A stretch of 64,000 nt of DNA from Styela clava (lineage: Eukaryota; Chordata; Ascidiacea; Stolidobranchia; Styelidae), in assembly GCF_964204865.1 (NCBI RefSeq), contig NC_135250.1:32603395-32667394 (forward strand), given 5' to 3'. This document shows positions 1 through 14,774 of this stretch, in pieces. The position numbers were made by a program, and so were the translations under genes. A model generated the notes under the pieces. It worked only from the letters and a program-made list of their open reading frames with translations. It was not told the DNA's origin and made no database searches. The stretch's first letter is position 1. Each line of letters opens with the position of its first letter.

Positions 1-1895
1 GGCAGTGAACAAGCAACGATATAGTCATTTATTTTAAATTTGAAGAGAACCATTGTTTTCGTCACTTTGAAAGAATATTAATATTCATATGATGAATTTG
101 GGAACACTCATTGATTGGATCTATAGGAACACCGAATTTTGCTGACAACAAAAAGTCTTTTATATTTTTCGCGAGGTCCCGACCCATTTATTGTTTCTCC
201 CGCCCGATCTGTGTTTCCCATTGTTTGTCACCTTGTAAAGTAATACGAGGCTGGAAGGTTGTGTGTTGTAACAATGGAAACAAGAATTCTCATTATGATA
301 AACAATGGGGGCGATAATAATAAGGCGGGATTTATTAGATGGGTTTCGCAGGAGTCCGCGCGTGTTGCGAGTTTCGCGATAGATAGTAATTATTCGTTTT
401 CTATGAACGAAAGCAACAATTGTGATTTTAATGCTAAAGTGAGATTTAGTTTAAATGTAATAAATATCATGCGGTGGTAGAGTGGTGCGTTTGAAACTCC
501 GAACCGGAAATATGTTCATGTCGACATTGCTAAAATAAGCGATTACCGCCCAAGTCGCCCCAACAGCGTTATAGAAGTATAAACACTGCGAGGAAAGAGG
601 TAGCGTTTTAAAATTATATCATTCATTATTCATGCGAGTTTTCAACGACACCTAGAACTATAGGTTGATAGTTTATTTAGACAGAATTGAATATTTTACA
701 AATCCACTCTCATCCATTCCTCTGCTTCTCGGATTTATATTTTAGAAAGGAAAGCGACTATTGGTTCACTCTGTCATTTATTCCGCTCAAAAAACATGAC
801 ATAAGTTTTAGGAAAATGCAGAAGGTATGTGCAAGAACCTTCGTATGAGGTAGATGGTACGAACATTTTCGAAAACGGCGCTTTATGCTAGGCAGGGATG
901 GGAAGGAAAAATGTGCGAGAATAGGGTGTCGCATTTATCATTCACTACCGTTTGGTGGAGGATTTAGTGATAATTTGCTCTTTGGCTATTTACTTTGCTA
1001 GGAGGTTAATGGATAGTATTCACGAACTGATTTATTCGAGACAAGTGAAATTTCTCGATATCTAGGTGATGTATATTCGACCAGATTTCCCATGGCCAAG
1101 CATGAAAAGCCACTTCTCTGGCTGACTGTTGTTGCGCATTGCCGAAGAAGAGAAATTTAACAAAAAAAAATGTTCCGTATGTTTAAATCCGGCAGATTCG
1201 AACCATATTATTTCTGGCGCTCAGTAGTAATCGCTCAATTCCGCGATTCAAACCATAGTTAGCTCATTACTTTACAGCGGTCGCTTTTGCAGAGCCTTTT
1301 TTCGCGGGAAAAGGTGGATGTACATCATGGGATAATTTGCTCTTTTATTCCCAACAGATCTTATTGTAGTATCAATGCAGGCAGGAACATATGGCATAGA
1401 TTGATCAGAAGAGGCGAAAAAATAAACACAAGGTAAGATCAAGTAGTTTTGATTTCAAGAAATAAACCACCGCCGCCAAGTGTGGCCGCACATAAAACAC
1501 ATGTTTGCTTCTGTGTACTTGTATTTTGACTGACTAGGCTTCGATTAAACGAGGGATTGTATTTAATCCAAGATGTAAGGTTTAATTCAGTAGCGAATCG
1601 CATCCAAAATACAAGGCAATTGTGCTGTTGGCCCGTCGAAATGAAATGACTGATTTTAGGTCCACTTGATCATCTAATCCTCACGTATTCCGCCAAACCA
1701 AAACAGTGTATGGAAGAAATGTTCGTTGGTGGCCATATACACATTTTCCTGGAACAATGATATTTATGAGCGTATGTTCATATTTAGTTCTCCAGTGCAA
1801 TATGAGGCTATTTCAGATTTCAACATAGTCAGACTAAATCTTTAAAATAGTTTTCACTCCGATTTTCTTTTTTTCAGAAATCTTTCCAACGCAAA
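1..1895. other. 5' flank without recognisable gene
   Basis: I see no exon, RNA gene or clear repeat here. Short open frames lack similarity to anything I know. The last bases carry a pyrimidine tract ending in AG at 1876-1877, just before the CIMIP2 start codon. This could be the acceptor of an intron in the 5' untranslated region, or a trans-splice acceptor; the sequence alone does not decide. Confidence 0.5.
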
Positions 1896-4800
1896 ATGTC
1901 AATTCTAAAGCCGGAAGACAAACACCAAAACATCAGGGCGAGTGTTCTGGCACCGAAGGAGCCGTATCATATACCAGGGTAAGTGGAATTTATTTCCCCA
2001 AATTATTGATTCCGGAACTAGAGCAATATATACTACCCATGAAAAGTTTTCACACTTTCACTTTCACAAAAGGATTTGTATAAATAGGAGATAATATTTC
2101 TGTAAAGAACGGAATCTTCATGGTGTGGCATTGCCTACACAACCTATACGATAGGTAAAATGATAGGCTATCGAGACGCCAACATGATTGAAGTTTATTG
2201 TTTTAACCCTGTGGCGTATCTAGGATATTGCAGCTACGGCTCGTGCCATGGGCGCCGTTTGGACAGGGGCGCAACAAAGATGAAAAGTTTTAAGCGTAAA
2301 ATGTTTCAATAGAATAACTCCAAATTGGAAATAATTGAATCTCGTATATTCACTTAAATAATAACGTACGAGTATCTCAATTCAACAACAGTAGTTGAAA
2401 ATTCAACGATCAAGGGGGCATTTTGCCATGAGCGCCGTTTTGCACAGATACGCCACTGCTTTACCCACAAAGCAATTGTTTCGCATCTCCACTCCAACCA
2501 AGGCTCCCGCATTGTAGGTACGAAACCCTGTACAGGCCTTGAATCAGGGTTTACAAAAACAAAATAACATCCCTTTGCATCTACAAAGAACAATTACTGT
2601 CCATTAGGTCCTCACATATAGATTCCACAAAGATTCACCGTTTAGTAATTTATTTTTTTCCAGATATGTAGGGCACAAACACCAGTACAAATACCAATGT
2701 GGAGATACGTTCGGCGTAACAACAAATCGTTTACTGATGTCAGCCGGACCTCACCGAGCAGTGGGAGATCTCATGCGACCCATTGACCCCCCTCGTGCCC
2801 ACACTGTTGCACTTGGATATCACGAAGTACCAAAGGTAAGGATCGTGATTACAAACTTTGAGAAGGGATTCCGGGCGGATCAAAACAAATTGGGAAACTT
2901 TCATCGAATGAAAGTAATCAAACAAGACGAAATTTTGACATCAGCAGATATGACGTCATTAAATTTAAATATTCCCTCCTAATGCAATATTTTGAACCAA
3001 GAATGAAGCTTTTTTAAAAGTGATTAATATAACGCGAGATATCAGAGACCGCTTGTATAGGGGATTTCGTATGGGGTCTGGTTTGGAGACTTCCTATAAA
3101 TAATGTGGCTGAATCATGAAGAACACTAGGTTGCTTCGATCAAACTCTCGAGCAAATGAATAGGAAAAGGAAGTGATGTGACTTCCCTATCCTATCCCAC
3201 AACACATAAATTTCTATCAAAGAGGAAAAGGTTTTTATGGATGTGATGCTTCCTATTTTGATTCGAAAATTCAAATAATAATGACGTAACAATAAATGAG
3301 TCGTAATGGTTGAATTATGATATCAAATTCATCATAATGGACAATTGTCCGAACTATTCATTGCTATTCAAGCCGTAGGAAATTACTCATGTATTGATCA
3401 AACCTAACCGTTTGAGCGTCACCTAGTATGAGCCAAGTATGGCCAGACCTATTTATTCTGTCACGTCACGGATGATTGCCCAGTGTTATCCGTTTCGGTG
3501 ATCGACCTGTCTCGGACTATTTATGGAACGTGAGGGCAGCTCGTGGTTGCTGCGTGAAGCGACAAAGCCATTGAAAAATTGAACATAATATCCCAAAGCA
3601 TTGTTTGGAGCAAAAACTGTAATGAACTGCTATAAAAAAATAGCATTCTCCGTAACTGGTAATTAATTTGACGTATTCGTTTCAGTTGGCTGATGACAAT
3701 TATAACGTCAAATCACTTTTGAACGGAAGGCGGGAAAACTTTGGAGATCAGCTTTACAAACCGGATATGAGGAGCGGATATATGGGTTAGTTTTGTCTGG
3801 ATTTCTGGACACGGAGCCAGTGATTGGGCCAGTGATTGGGGTTGGAATTCGATAAGACGACTCAATCACGTGGCGTACCGCAGCTTCTCGTCAAGTTACC
3901 AGTCCATGTTGGTATGGGAATATTTAACCAGTTATTTGTTTTCGATGCTCAGACATACTTGAATATCATCATATTTTTTAAAAGATATTTCAGAACAATG
4001 CACATATCGATGGCGCTAGATCCGCGTTCCTGATACCCAACCCCTCCCACCCTTATCTATTGGGATCAGTGGTGTATTGCCGAACAATAATTGTTATTTC
4101 TAACCTTGAGAATTGCAAGTAGCGACTACTTGCACGGGACTTGTTCGGAGAACACATTGTGACCATTGATTTCACTCACAGTGACAAATTATTTAGGTTA
4201 ATTCAAGTATGGCCCAGTGGTGAATCGGGATTTTCAGGCTTGGCCCATGTATTGTACATGCTTGCCTATGAGGCCACCGCAAAGAAAATACATTGTCTGT
4301 AATCTGATCGTATCATTATTGTCAGGGTTAAGGCATACAAAACTTATATGAACCATTCTTGAGTCAGCGAGCAGATTTTCCCATTAATAGTTAGGGGTGT
4401 GGATTGTCATCAATGTGTAGCAATACTGATGGTTGTCAATTTAGTGTGAAACAATTCGATTCGATATCTTTGTTATCACGTGAGCTATGTTTCGATCATT
4501 TTCACCCAACCTAAGAGCTAGGAATTTTTAATCGAATATCAAATTATTCGAATCGGTTTAGAAAAAGGTTGGAATCGCCGCCATTTTGTTGTTTATTGAA
4601 GTCATATTTTCAAAATGCAATTCTGACATACGACTATTTATTCCTAGTAAGTTCTTAATGGAACTTGTTTCTTATTGTGTGTGTACGCTCAAAGAACTGA
4701 TTGAGTGATGGATTCTATATTTTTTCAGTGATTTATGTCTGAAGAACCCATTACAAATAAATAATAGCATTCGATTAAATATCTTCCAAGTATATTAGAT

Positions 4801-7354
4801 TCGATTCAAAAATAATATTTGATTCGATTCTGAAATCGTCAGGTATTCGAAAACGTCCAGCCTGCATACGATGAAACTACCGACGATGTATGTTCTTTGT
4901 ATATATATTTACTGTGATGAAATCCGGCGCCCCCGTAGTATGTGAACCAAGATGGCGGACACCTGAACATAGTATGTGTACGGGGTTAGGGTTAGGCCAT
5001 AATTTTATTGCAATTTTCCCCATTTTAGTTCTATTACGAGTTCGGGGACTAACCAAGTGACTCCCGTAGTATTTGTACCTGGAATTTTGGCATGACCCCA
5101 ACCTAGTACACATACTACGTTCCGGTGTCCGCCATCATGGTTCACATACTTCGGGAGTACCGTATATCCTTGTCTATTCGTAAATGTTTAAATGTGACAC
5201 AAGCTTTCTGATTCTCAGGTTTTGTTCCGAAATCTCATTTCTCTTCGTATCACGCAAAAACTTTCCCGAATATCTGCAACGACGCTTTGAAGGATTTCTC
5301 AATTGACCAAAGAAGCCACCAGGGGCGCAGGAGAGCACTAGCAGATACGATGAAAATGCAATATGCTAGAGAGATGTTGTCAGGCGAGAGAAATGTGAGA
5401 CATTTTTGACACGAAGGATACTTACAGATCGTCTTGTTATTATTTTATTGTTGTTAGAATTCTCTTTTGTTGTTGTTATGATAAAATCGGTTTACTGAAC
5501 CAATTCAGTGGTTGAGGATTGTATTTACCGATAGTAAGCTATTACTTTTATTTATTTTGAATATTTCTCACGGCTCTACGTGATTCGTTTTTTTTATGTG
5601 CGATGACGTAATCAAAATAAAACTGCGCCCCTTGTGGCGGTTCCGCGTTCTTGATTTATAGTCAGGCGGAGTCGTGAAGACTGCGGTACCGGTAGTCTAC
5701 TGTAAAATATATCCCCACTAGTTCGTTTTGATTTTCGTGTCCATATTATTTGAGAATTGCGCTCTTGTTATTCATATCAGGATAACTGACACGCCTCTCT
5801 ATGCCTAAACATCTGACTGATTCTATTTCCACCTCCTAAATCTGTTCCCTCAAATTTTTTCATTTCTTCATCTCGAGTAAATTTCAGCCATAAGCTGAAG
5901 AGAACGTGTAAGTCTTGCGACCCGAATATTATTAGCCTATAGATTTCACTCTGCCGCATATTAAATGGCAAATTCGCGAACTGAGATCCCACCTTGCTCT
6001 CAACTATGTATTTCATGATTGTCATCAGTCTTATCCAATCCAGTCCTTCTCCTTTTACAGATGCTCGGGACAAAACACAAACTCCCTCTACGAGCTGTTC
6101 GTAACTCTCTACCGCCGTATATGTCGGAAAGTGCGATTGAGCGTCATGATTCTCCATACTTTCTTCCTACGTCACATCCGGAGAAATACTTCAAGTCCGG
6201 TAAGTAATTGCGACTTATAATAATGGAACGCCATGACTGGCAAGTATAAGCGAAACTGTAGCTGAGTCGCATCCTCTTTTAAAAATTAAAGAATTTTATA
6301 GTTCATACAATACGATGGAGCAATCGTTTTTTGGAAGGGGGCACAAATGGAATAGCCTGGGACTCTTACCGCCTTAATCTGGCCCGGGTTATAAAGTAAA
6401 ACAGATTACGAATACTAGTTGCCATCCCCATGTACCTCCGATTGTACGGAGGCTTTTTGGTGTGCTGATGTGGGACTATTTTTTTAAGCTACTGATATTT
6501 TAACTTTGCTTAAATATTGTCATCTTTGCTTTACATAATTTGCTGTTTAAAACTTATGTCGGTCTTACTTACAGGTTACGCCGGTCACGTGCCTTTCTAT
6601 AAAGATTTGGCGGGAAACAGCTACCCTGTTGTGACCAATCAAGCATTAAAAATGTTCACGGATGACTTAACTAGAACAAAGGAACAAAAGGACAAAACCT
6701 TGTCGCATGACGTCATAAATAAACGAAGAACCCCACGCCCACCATTGATGACGTCAAAGCCCAAGGTTTATCTGGTAGATTCAGGAATCATTCCGCGATA
6801 TGGAGGATACGTACCAGGTGAGTTATATGAAATAGAACTCTAGCACCACAGTTTGACAGCTGTGATTACAATTTACTGGTTGAGCCCTAATTTGCACAAA
6901 TGCGATCTCAGCGGTTGTGTGAGTGTGCGATGAGAGGTTATAATATAATATTTGTGAAGCCTGTCTTTAACACTGACGCTAAAGAAATTCAGTTCAGTTC
7001 ATGTCGAGTATGTGATTAGTCTCTTGTTTCGGATGCGTAGACTCGATGGTGGAGGAAGTTGTAACTGACCAGCGTCCATGTGAACCACCTCAGGACAAGG
7101 AATTCAGCAATCCTGTCCTACATAATCATTTCCACGGGATTCGCAGGGTAAACAGCGGCAATCGTGCTCCCATCGTTTAGCGCAAACCGCCGAGTCTTCA
7201 CTTTATCAATGTACAGTAGTTGCGATCGTTGTCACACTTAATATGCCATTCTTGCATTTCAGGCCAAAAGTTTCGATTCGGGCACACATTCACCAATCTC
7301 ACTGTCAACCCGTTGAAACTGAAGGAATCTTCGGCAATAAAGATGATGTCATAA
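1896..7354 (+). CDS. CIMIP2: CIMIP2/FAM166 family ciliary microtubule inner protein
   Basis: Seven exons join in frame: 1896-1978, 2664-2835, 3686-3785, 5219-5394, 6061-6199, 6575-6817 and 7263-7354, giving 1005 nt and 334 aa. All introns are GT-AG. The family hallmark, a short I-P-G-Y-x-G-x-x-x-x-x-K-x-x-x-G-x-T-F module, occurs near the N terminus (HIPGYVGHKHQYKYQCGDTF) and again at the C-terminal end (RYGGYVPGQKFRFGHTF), with a related Y-A-G-H-V-P segment at the start of exon 6. Known members (FAM166A/B, renamed CIMIP2A/B) sit inside ciliary doublet microtubules, so an axonemal role is inferred. Length is close to vertebrate CIMIP2A. Which paralogue it represents cannot be settled by eye. 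The start is the first ATG after an acceptor at 1877. Introns contain a small hAT element, SINE pieces, a MITE and a 300-bp repeat. Confidence 0.85.
2209..2458. mobile_element. 250-bp hAT-like MITE in CIMIP2 intron 1
   Basis: The left end reads CTGTGGCGTATCTAGG and the reverse complement of the right end CAGTGGCGTATCTGTG, so 12 of the first 13 bases match. Both ends also carry a GGCGCCGTTT / GAGCGCCGTTT motif. Flanks TTTTAACC and CTTTACCC agree at 6 of 8 positions, compatible with an old 8-bp target duplication. It has no coding capacity. Confidence 0.55.
3836..3960 (-). repeat. tRNA-SINE tail fragment in CIMIP2 intron 3
   Basis: The segment resembles, in reverse orientation, the 3' body of the SINE at 31.0-31.3 kb: ATAAGACG, the C-T-C-G-T-C block, a TACCAGTC and GGTATGGGA series. 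It is diverged and lacks the tRNA-like head. Confidence 0.55.
4931..5155. mobile_element. Palindromic MITE in CIMIP2 intron 3
   Basis: About 225 bp with long terminal inverted repeats. The left arm contains GTAGTATGTGAACCAAGATG followed by GCGGACACC; the right arm reads as its reverse complement with few changes (GGTGTCCGCCATCATGGTTC). A nested second inverted pair, TAGTATGTGTAC versus GTACACATACTA, lies just inside. There is no open frame of note. The superfamily is uncertain, and no clear target duplication is visible. Confidence 0.6.
5450..5775 (+). repeat. Interspersed ~300-bp repeat, copy 1
   Basis: It shares a chain of landmarks with copies near 38.98-39.27 kb and 49.3-49.6 kb: a TTGTTGTTGTT stretch, CAGTGGTTGA, GCTATTACTTTT, GATGACGTAATCAAAAT, a CTTGTGGCGG-type block and a final TTTGAGAATTGCGCTCTTGTT. 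It has no coding content and no identifiable ends. It lies in CIMIP2 intron 4. Confidence 0.6.
7036..7193 (-). repeat. tRNA-derived SINE fragment in CIMIP2 intron 6
   Basis: Reverse-oriented body of the same SINE family as at 13.9 and 31.0 kb: GGTGGAGGAAG, ACCAGCG, GTGAACCACC, CAGCAATCCT and an eroded tRNA-like head ending at CGCCG. It is more diverged than the other two copies. Confidence 0.65.
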
Positions 7355-7651
7355 ATCCATGACGTCACTGAACAATAGACACATCATATCGCAGCAAAAC
7401 TTTACATTTTAAATCTCCAATTGACAACTTAGTCACGTTTATACATGGTTATTCGACCTGCTGTCTTCATATCTACTACTGTAGTCGACATGGAATTATA
7501 TTTAGCCGAAGGGTTAGAATTTATCCAGGTCATATCACGTCATTAGAACGTTACATGACGTCACAGTTCCTATTTAAAATTATGATTTCCGTGGCAAACA
7601 ATTTGTCATACATCCCTGATGGTTGTGGATACGAAATGATTAAGATTCAAA

Positions 7652-8156
7652 CAGTGGCGCTGCAAGACTCTCTGCCCCCCCGCAAAAATATTTCGTGGAA
7701 CTGACTTTAAAAACTATCGGACATAAGCTAAAACAACGCTTTTTTGATTTCGTCAAAAAGCACAACATGTCTCTATTAAAAGGTAATGGTAACCTAAAAT
7801 TTGATGTTTATCTTGGTTACTTTTATTTTTTTCATACGTGCTTCCTCTTCTGCCCTTTTTCTGCGTTTCTGTGTGCCACTGAGAGGTTTTGCTTTCGACA
7901 TCATTCTGACAGCCTTCGTAATTTTGCCGGTGCGATCAAACCACAAGACGCCGAAAATCGACGATTACCTGGCATAGTTACGTAACAAAACTATTTGAGC
8001 AGAACTAACATCAACGTTGTAGAATGTGCATTACTGGTTTTGCAATGCAGCTTTTGGTTTTGCGGCTTAAATTTCTAAATTCTAACCTCTTGGGCCCCTT
8101 TGCGCTGTGGGCCCTCCCGCGACCGCGGGGGTTTGGGGGTGGATGCTACGCCACTG
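7652..8156. mobile_element. 505-bp non-autonomous hAT element
   Basis: It begins CAGTGGCGCTGC and ends so that the reverse complement begins CAGTGGCGTAGC; the first eight bases are identical and of the CAGNG type expected for hAT. The flanking octamers GATTCAAA (7644-7651) and GGTTCAAA (8157-8164) differ at one position, consistent with an 8-bp target duplication. An internal 96-aa frame resembles nothing known and is probably chance. The element lies about 300 bp past the CIMIP2 stop codon. Confidence 0.75.
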
Positions 8157-8582
8157 GGTTCAAATAATTTTGGCTATCAGGGTTGATCTCATAACCTGTT
8201 TGACACATCCGACGAATTCCGATGTTTTTATTCTCAGATATAAAATAGGTTTCAACGACAATTGCCCCTCCGTCAACTTATAAAACGAATGTAGATTGAA
8301 CGTTCAAGTGTCTGAAGTTTCTCAAAGTTCTGTTGTTGCTCGAAATTATGAATTTAACATCATTATGTACGAACAATACCCCTTTTTCTAAGTCTAGGGC
8401 AGCTCATTATATTCCCAAATATTCGCCAATTTTAACCTCAGGCGTACGCATAATAATTATATATTTTTCTAAAATCTTATTTTAATTATCATGTTATTCT
8501 CAGATTGTTTATTTTATGGGTAATAAATATTCATTCCTACCTATGTTCTGTTTTACAATCGGTGAGGGTAGGGATACTAGAA

Positions 8583-9461
8583 CAGGGTGGTCCAAGGTTG
8601 TCGGCTTCGCGGGCCACAAAGTTATTTTTGCATTGTTAGCGGGCCACAACCTGCAAAAGTCTTTCTATATCTACATATAGTGTAAGATTTTAAACTCTTT
8701 AAAATGGAAAAAATGCTTGCGCGAGAGTAAATGCTTTAAAGCAAAATCTTAAGTTTGGAAAATGCTCATTGCTCGAAATATTCTAAAATGATGTTTAAAA
8801 TTTAATTCTTTCATCACCGATACCACTTGCAGATATATATATCATAAAAGCATTGTGATATCGTCCAGCAAAAAATTCGTTTGAATTCGTAAGCTTTTTT
8901 TTAGAACTCATGTTTACAAAATAACTTACATATAACTGAATATTGCTAGATTGATTACTATATAGACTGGTTGCGAAAAACACCCAGCATGAATTACATT
9001 GTTAAGCGTAACATTAGTATTTAGTTATCAGGCATAGTCAACCTATGCTAATAGAATCCGCATTCGATTTTTAGTTTTCTATGATGCCAGAATTGTTAGC
9101 GTATATCCCCGACCAAAACGATAGAATGGCAGATAACAATTTAGACTGCCAAGCACACTTCGCTAGTTGCCTCAGCTAGAAATCAGTAATCAGTAGTTTA
9201 TTTTCCACCATACTTAAAATAGGCACAAACATACAAATTGCAATAAAATATAAATAGGCCATAAGGAGACGCGGAAAACCTCAGCTAGCAATTCCATGAC
9301 ATTATTGATGTAACAATATGTCAAAAGATTTATCTGGTTAATTTTATGACGAAACAACACAAAATGTGATTTTTTGAATACCCTCCGAATCCGACGCGGG
9401 CCACAGAAAAATGAAGCGGTGGGCCACATGTGGCCCGCGGGCCTGGGTTTTGACCACCCTG
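8583..9461. mobile_element. 879-bp non-autonomous hAT element
   Basis: Terminal inverted repeats start CAGGGTGGTC at both ends (10 of 10), followed on each side by GC-rich CGCGGGCCAC-type subterminal sequence. A perfect 8-bp target duplication, TACTAGAA, flanks it at 8575-8582 and 9462-9469. There is no transposase; the interior is AT-rich. The GGCCCGCGGGCC motif next to the termini is common in animal hAT elements. A partial relative lies at 14.78-14.91 kb. Confidence 0.9.
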
Positions 9462-9548
9462 TACTAGAATATAACTAGATATTTGAAATCCATAGTGAAG
9501 CGCCACCTGGAGGCCATGTAGTGTGATAAGTTTGACTATTTTTTCATG

Positions 9549-9721
9549 TCTTGAAACACATTTCACCTTCCCTTTCTGCAATCACGAACGTGCTTGTGAA
9601 GAAGCTTGTGACCTTATTTATTGATGCTAAATATAATATAGGAAAATATGTTTATATGTTGCGGCTCCATCCTGCCATATAAAATTTGACCAGCCATTCT
9701 AAAGCAGTGCCAGAGTGTCAC
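9549..9721 (+). pseudogene. Inverted partial duplicate of ELOF1 exon 1 and intron 1
   Basis: This plus-strand stretch matches the reverse complement of 13108-13290 along its length, covering the end of ELOF1 exon 1 and the first part of intron 1. The coding part would read [17 protein letters not shown], so the first zinc-ligand Cys of the CPFC pair has become Phe. A short deletion or replacement removes the exon end and the splice donor. No start codon, upstream basic region or other exon accompanies it. It is a dead fragment, moved together with intron sequence and therefore DNA-mediated rather than retroposed. Confidence 0.8.
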
Positions 9722-12114
9722 TAACGTGGATGATCTTACACCAATACATGCCTTATCAGTGTTGCTTACTGCTCAAGTATTAGCATGTCATGTTACTACT
9801 CATATATATCCAGTACCTAGGCCGCTTTGCTTGAGAACTCGGGTGTCACTAAACTGATCCCTTGAATTCCGCGAAAATTAAAACCAAAGGCCCTTGCTAC
9901 CAAACAGAAGCGACAAATTAGAGGAGAATTTACTTCTAAATAGTTGTCTTTAACATATGTCGCTGATATTAACGCATGGTTCTCCCAGGAATATAAAGCA
10001 AAACTTCGACCTTCGCCGTTGCGTAAGAACTGGTCCTTGTAATAAAAAAGAGGACGGGTGGAAATAGCTCACCAACATTATAATGTTTAGCGTTCGTGAT
10101 GCATGTTGTATACATATTAAAAATACCTGATTTTCAACAATTCGGTAAAAATATTCGATTCGATAAAAATGTTCTATTTTGTCCACCGTTGCGATCTGTA
10201 ATCACGCCAGTAATCTGGCGAAACGCATGGTATCCCAAACACTGATGCATAAAATAAAACCTTCATTAATTTTAGTAAATTGCACTATTTCGCGTGGTGG
10301 AATTGACGATTATTTCGTATCTCAAACACAAAAAACGGTTATCTTTTTCAGATAGTGTCGGCGGAGTTAAAAGTCGAATAAGCGTTTCGACACAGTAAAT
10401 GCTATGATCTTTGCCATCAAATTATGCTCGGGCCTTGCACGAAATTCATAACGTGAAAAGTTACGTCCAGTGGTGAAATTTGTTTAAACAACTTTTAACC
10501 TATTTAGTGTTTTTAACAATAATTTTTAATTATTGAAATGCAATATTAACATCGTTGAATGATTTTGGCAATGGGAGAAACATATTAAACTGTAACAAAA
10601 ATGAATTAAGTTGTGCAAAAGTGAGAATACCTGTGATAATAATAAGGGCGTGACGTAAACGGGGAAGGGCGAGAAAATACCAAAACGTATTAGCGACGGG
10701 TATTACCTGTGCGCCGCACATCTTTTACAATAATGTGAGGTGTTCTCGTGTACATTATTTGTGAGACACAGTTATAATATCGGTAACTATTAACCATTTG
10801 TTCGCGCTCGACTATCGCACTTTTCGGAAATGATAATTTTGTAAGGCGGAACAACAGGTGTATAAATACAGACGAAATTATTGGAGGTGGATGGGAGGGC
10901 CACAGGCATAACAGTCCCACTAACGTTCACCATTATCATTCTTACCTACTAAATACAGGGTATGTTGTTTTTACAAGAATAAAATTTCCCTCATCTGATC
11001 TTCTTTGTTTTTTTATTATTTCACAGCAAAATGGCTTTATGAGTAGGAAATTTCCATGTTTTGTGATAGGTGTACCGTGAATATTTAAAGAGCTCAATAG
11101 TGTGCCGCGACGTAAAAAAGGTTGGGAACCACTGGTCTAACATATAAAAAATCAGAGAATTGAAGTTGACTGCTGCGACCATTCCCACAAAAAAAAACGT
11201 TTCAATTTAAACCAATTATCAGGCGGTGAGCACTGACCATCATACTATAATGAAATTCGAATTCTCACATGAGCCCTATATCACAGCGTTCTACCCAGCA
11301 GGGATGCTCGGGGGCGCGGTGATGTCCTTATTTTACGTCATTCAGCTCCCGTGGTAAGATTTACAAGATTAATCCGGATACTTCTCTTATTATTTTATTA
11401 AAAAACACGGACAATAAGGTAAGGAATAGGACTTCAAAATAATTGTAAAACAGAGTTGATATTGTTCCTCATGACTAAACTTGTTTTGCGAATTCAACTG
11501 AAAACCAGTTTATGGAAATTTTTTGAAAAATTAGACTTTACTTGATAGGAAGCACAGAAGAACTGAATATCCAGATGTGCCTTTTTGTCAGATGCCCAGA
11601 CTAAACAGATAAAATTCAACCATAACACAGCAGAATTGTCACACCAATAGTCTTCAAACCAATAATGGTGATCACCACACCAGATAGTCAGTTGGACAAC
11701 TCAATCAAAACATGCCAAGTTCATGCATCAATAAAACACAAATCATCAATTTCATAAAAATACGAAAAAATTAAAAAAAAAATTCCCAAGTAAAATTCAG
11801 TACATACTGGGGATTGAAATCTGTGGCCTGATAAGATATATCTGATGAGTAATTTTGCCCTACACTACACACAAAACAAATATAAAATGCAATGGATTTT
11901 GTAGCATGTAGGAAGCATTGTTAGATTGGCGCCCTACGTCTTGGTTCTAATTTGTTGTATTTCCTAATTACATTGGGCCTAAATTCAATTGCATTTCACT
12001 GAATCGATGCATCTTTCTCTAAACTACTGGATAAACACCAGTCTATATAATGATTTAAAACATCCAGCATCTTGGTTGCACTCTTTTACAAAAATATAAA
12101 TAAATCTCCAAATT
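9722..12114. other. AT-rich intergenic DNA with hAT end relic
   Basis: No gene recognised. At 11120-11139 the sequence AAGGTTGGGAACCACTG is a typical hAT right terminus (reverse complement CAGTGGTTCCCAACC), but I could not find a matching left end or duplication. The rest is low-complexity AT-rich sequence downstream of ELOF1; it probably includes the ELOF1 3' untranslated region. Confidence 0.4.
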
Positions 12115-13345
<1,231 letters not shown>

Positions 13346-13904
13346 GTCCTTGATGAAATTCCGCTTGTTCGTATATTATTTAAATAAAATAGACCACGAT
13401 AAACCGACAAGAAGAACCTACGCGAAAGAATTAACTATCTATCCAAGACTGTAAGATAGAAACTCGGAACCGTGGCTGGGGCTGACAATGCCAACGCGAC
13501 TGTTATGTTATTGCTCTGTAGTTCCCACTAGTGCTATGTGATAACGCTATTGCTAGGGTCCATCAAAAGCAAGGTTGGCCATATATAACGTACAAAGAAA
13601 AGTCATGAAACAAGTTAATATTTATTTTACATAAATTGTCATTGTAAATCTGATTACGGTACCCTGTGGGGTTTCCCTAACTTGAATCCCGCTGGTGATA
13701 TTCATGTGCGAGTGCGACACGATTGCTGAACTCCAAGTCGCTTCTCAGCCCAGAGGCCTATTGATTTGGATTGATGGACCTTTCCCCGAGCATCGTTGTT
13801 TACATCGTGACATTGGCCAATCAGCAAGATGCAAAAAGTGACGTAACAATGCCCCCTTTTCGCATTCGCTCAGACACTTTTCTCACTCAGACAGATTTAG
13901 GATA

Positions 13905-14243
13905 GGATAGGATAGGATTTACATATTTATCCCGGGGGAGAGGAAAGCCGATAAGACGGCTTATCCATATGGCAAACCACGGCCTCTCGTCCGGTTACCA
14001 TTCCGAGTCGGGTATGGGATTAGTTATATTGTTTTGTTTTCGGAAGCATGGACTTGGTGGTGGAGGAAGCCGTAACCGACCAGCGGTTACGTGAACCACC
14101 CAACGACGGCGAGGAGTCCAGCAATCCTCTCGCACATAATCATCCCTGCATGAGATTCGAACCTGCGAACCCACGCAGAGTAATCAGAGGTGCGGTGGCG
14201 AGCGTATCCCTAACGCTTAGCCCGTTGAGCCACACCGCCGCGC
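13905..14243 (-). mobile_element. Near-complete tRNA-derived SINE (family A)
   Basis: Read on the minus strand it begins GCGCGGCGGTGTGGCTCAAC, contains a box-B-like GGTTCGAATCTC, then a unique body with GTGCGAGAGGATTGCTGGAC, GGTGGTTCACG and GGTAACCGGACGAGAGG, and ends in a pentamer tail (ATCCT)n. The first ~75 bases resemble a tRNA with A and B boxes, as expected for polymerase III promoted SINEs. It lies in the ELOF1-CARM1 spacer. Confidence 0.85.
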
Positions 14244-14774
14244 GTGGTTGTAAACATTACTTCGTTTTCGCGATTTTGAACTCTATTCGTTAGTTTTCAG
14301 TTGTGTTTAGGAAACTTAAACATAAATCAGATAATTCAATGATCACACTGTCTTCCTAGGAGCTTTAATTTAATTGCGGTAATAAAAATTAGTGTAAAAA
14401 TAGCTGTGATAGACTAGCCTGAAATTCTTTACCGGTACTTTTAAAAAACAGATTGTTGTATGCGATGAATCATAATGATGGTTTGAAACACATACCCCAT
14501 TTTACAGGCGCCAACTCGCAAAAGCACTCTTAAAATAGCTCTGAAAATTTTGCAATGGTAGAGTATAGGGAGAATTTTCCGGGGGTCAAAGGTCGGGGAA
14601 AGGTCCATTGGATGAATTATGTCGTATAATTAGCGAGTTATCAGTGATGCCACACGCGGTGTCGCTATTAAGTCAAAGCAAATCCTACACGCCACTAGAT
14701 CAATAACTCGACGGTCTCTGATCGCTATCCCGTTTATATTGTTAGGCTATAACATTAATATTTTGTGACAGTTG

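Noticed and set aside
10467..11139. Complete hAT element ending at 11139
   Set aside because: The CAGTGG at 10469 continues differently from the right terminus, and flanking octamers (GTTACGTC, GTCTAACA) do not match; only a solo end is supported.
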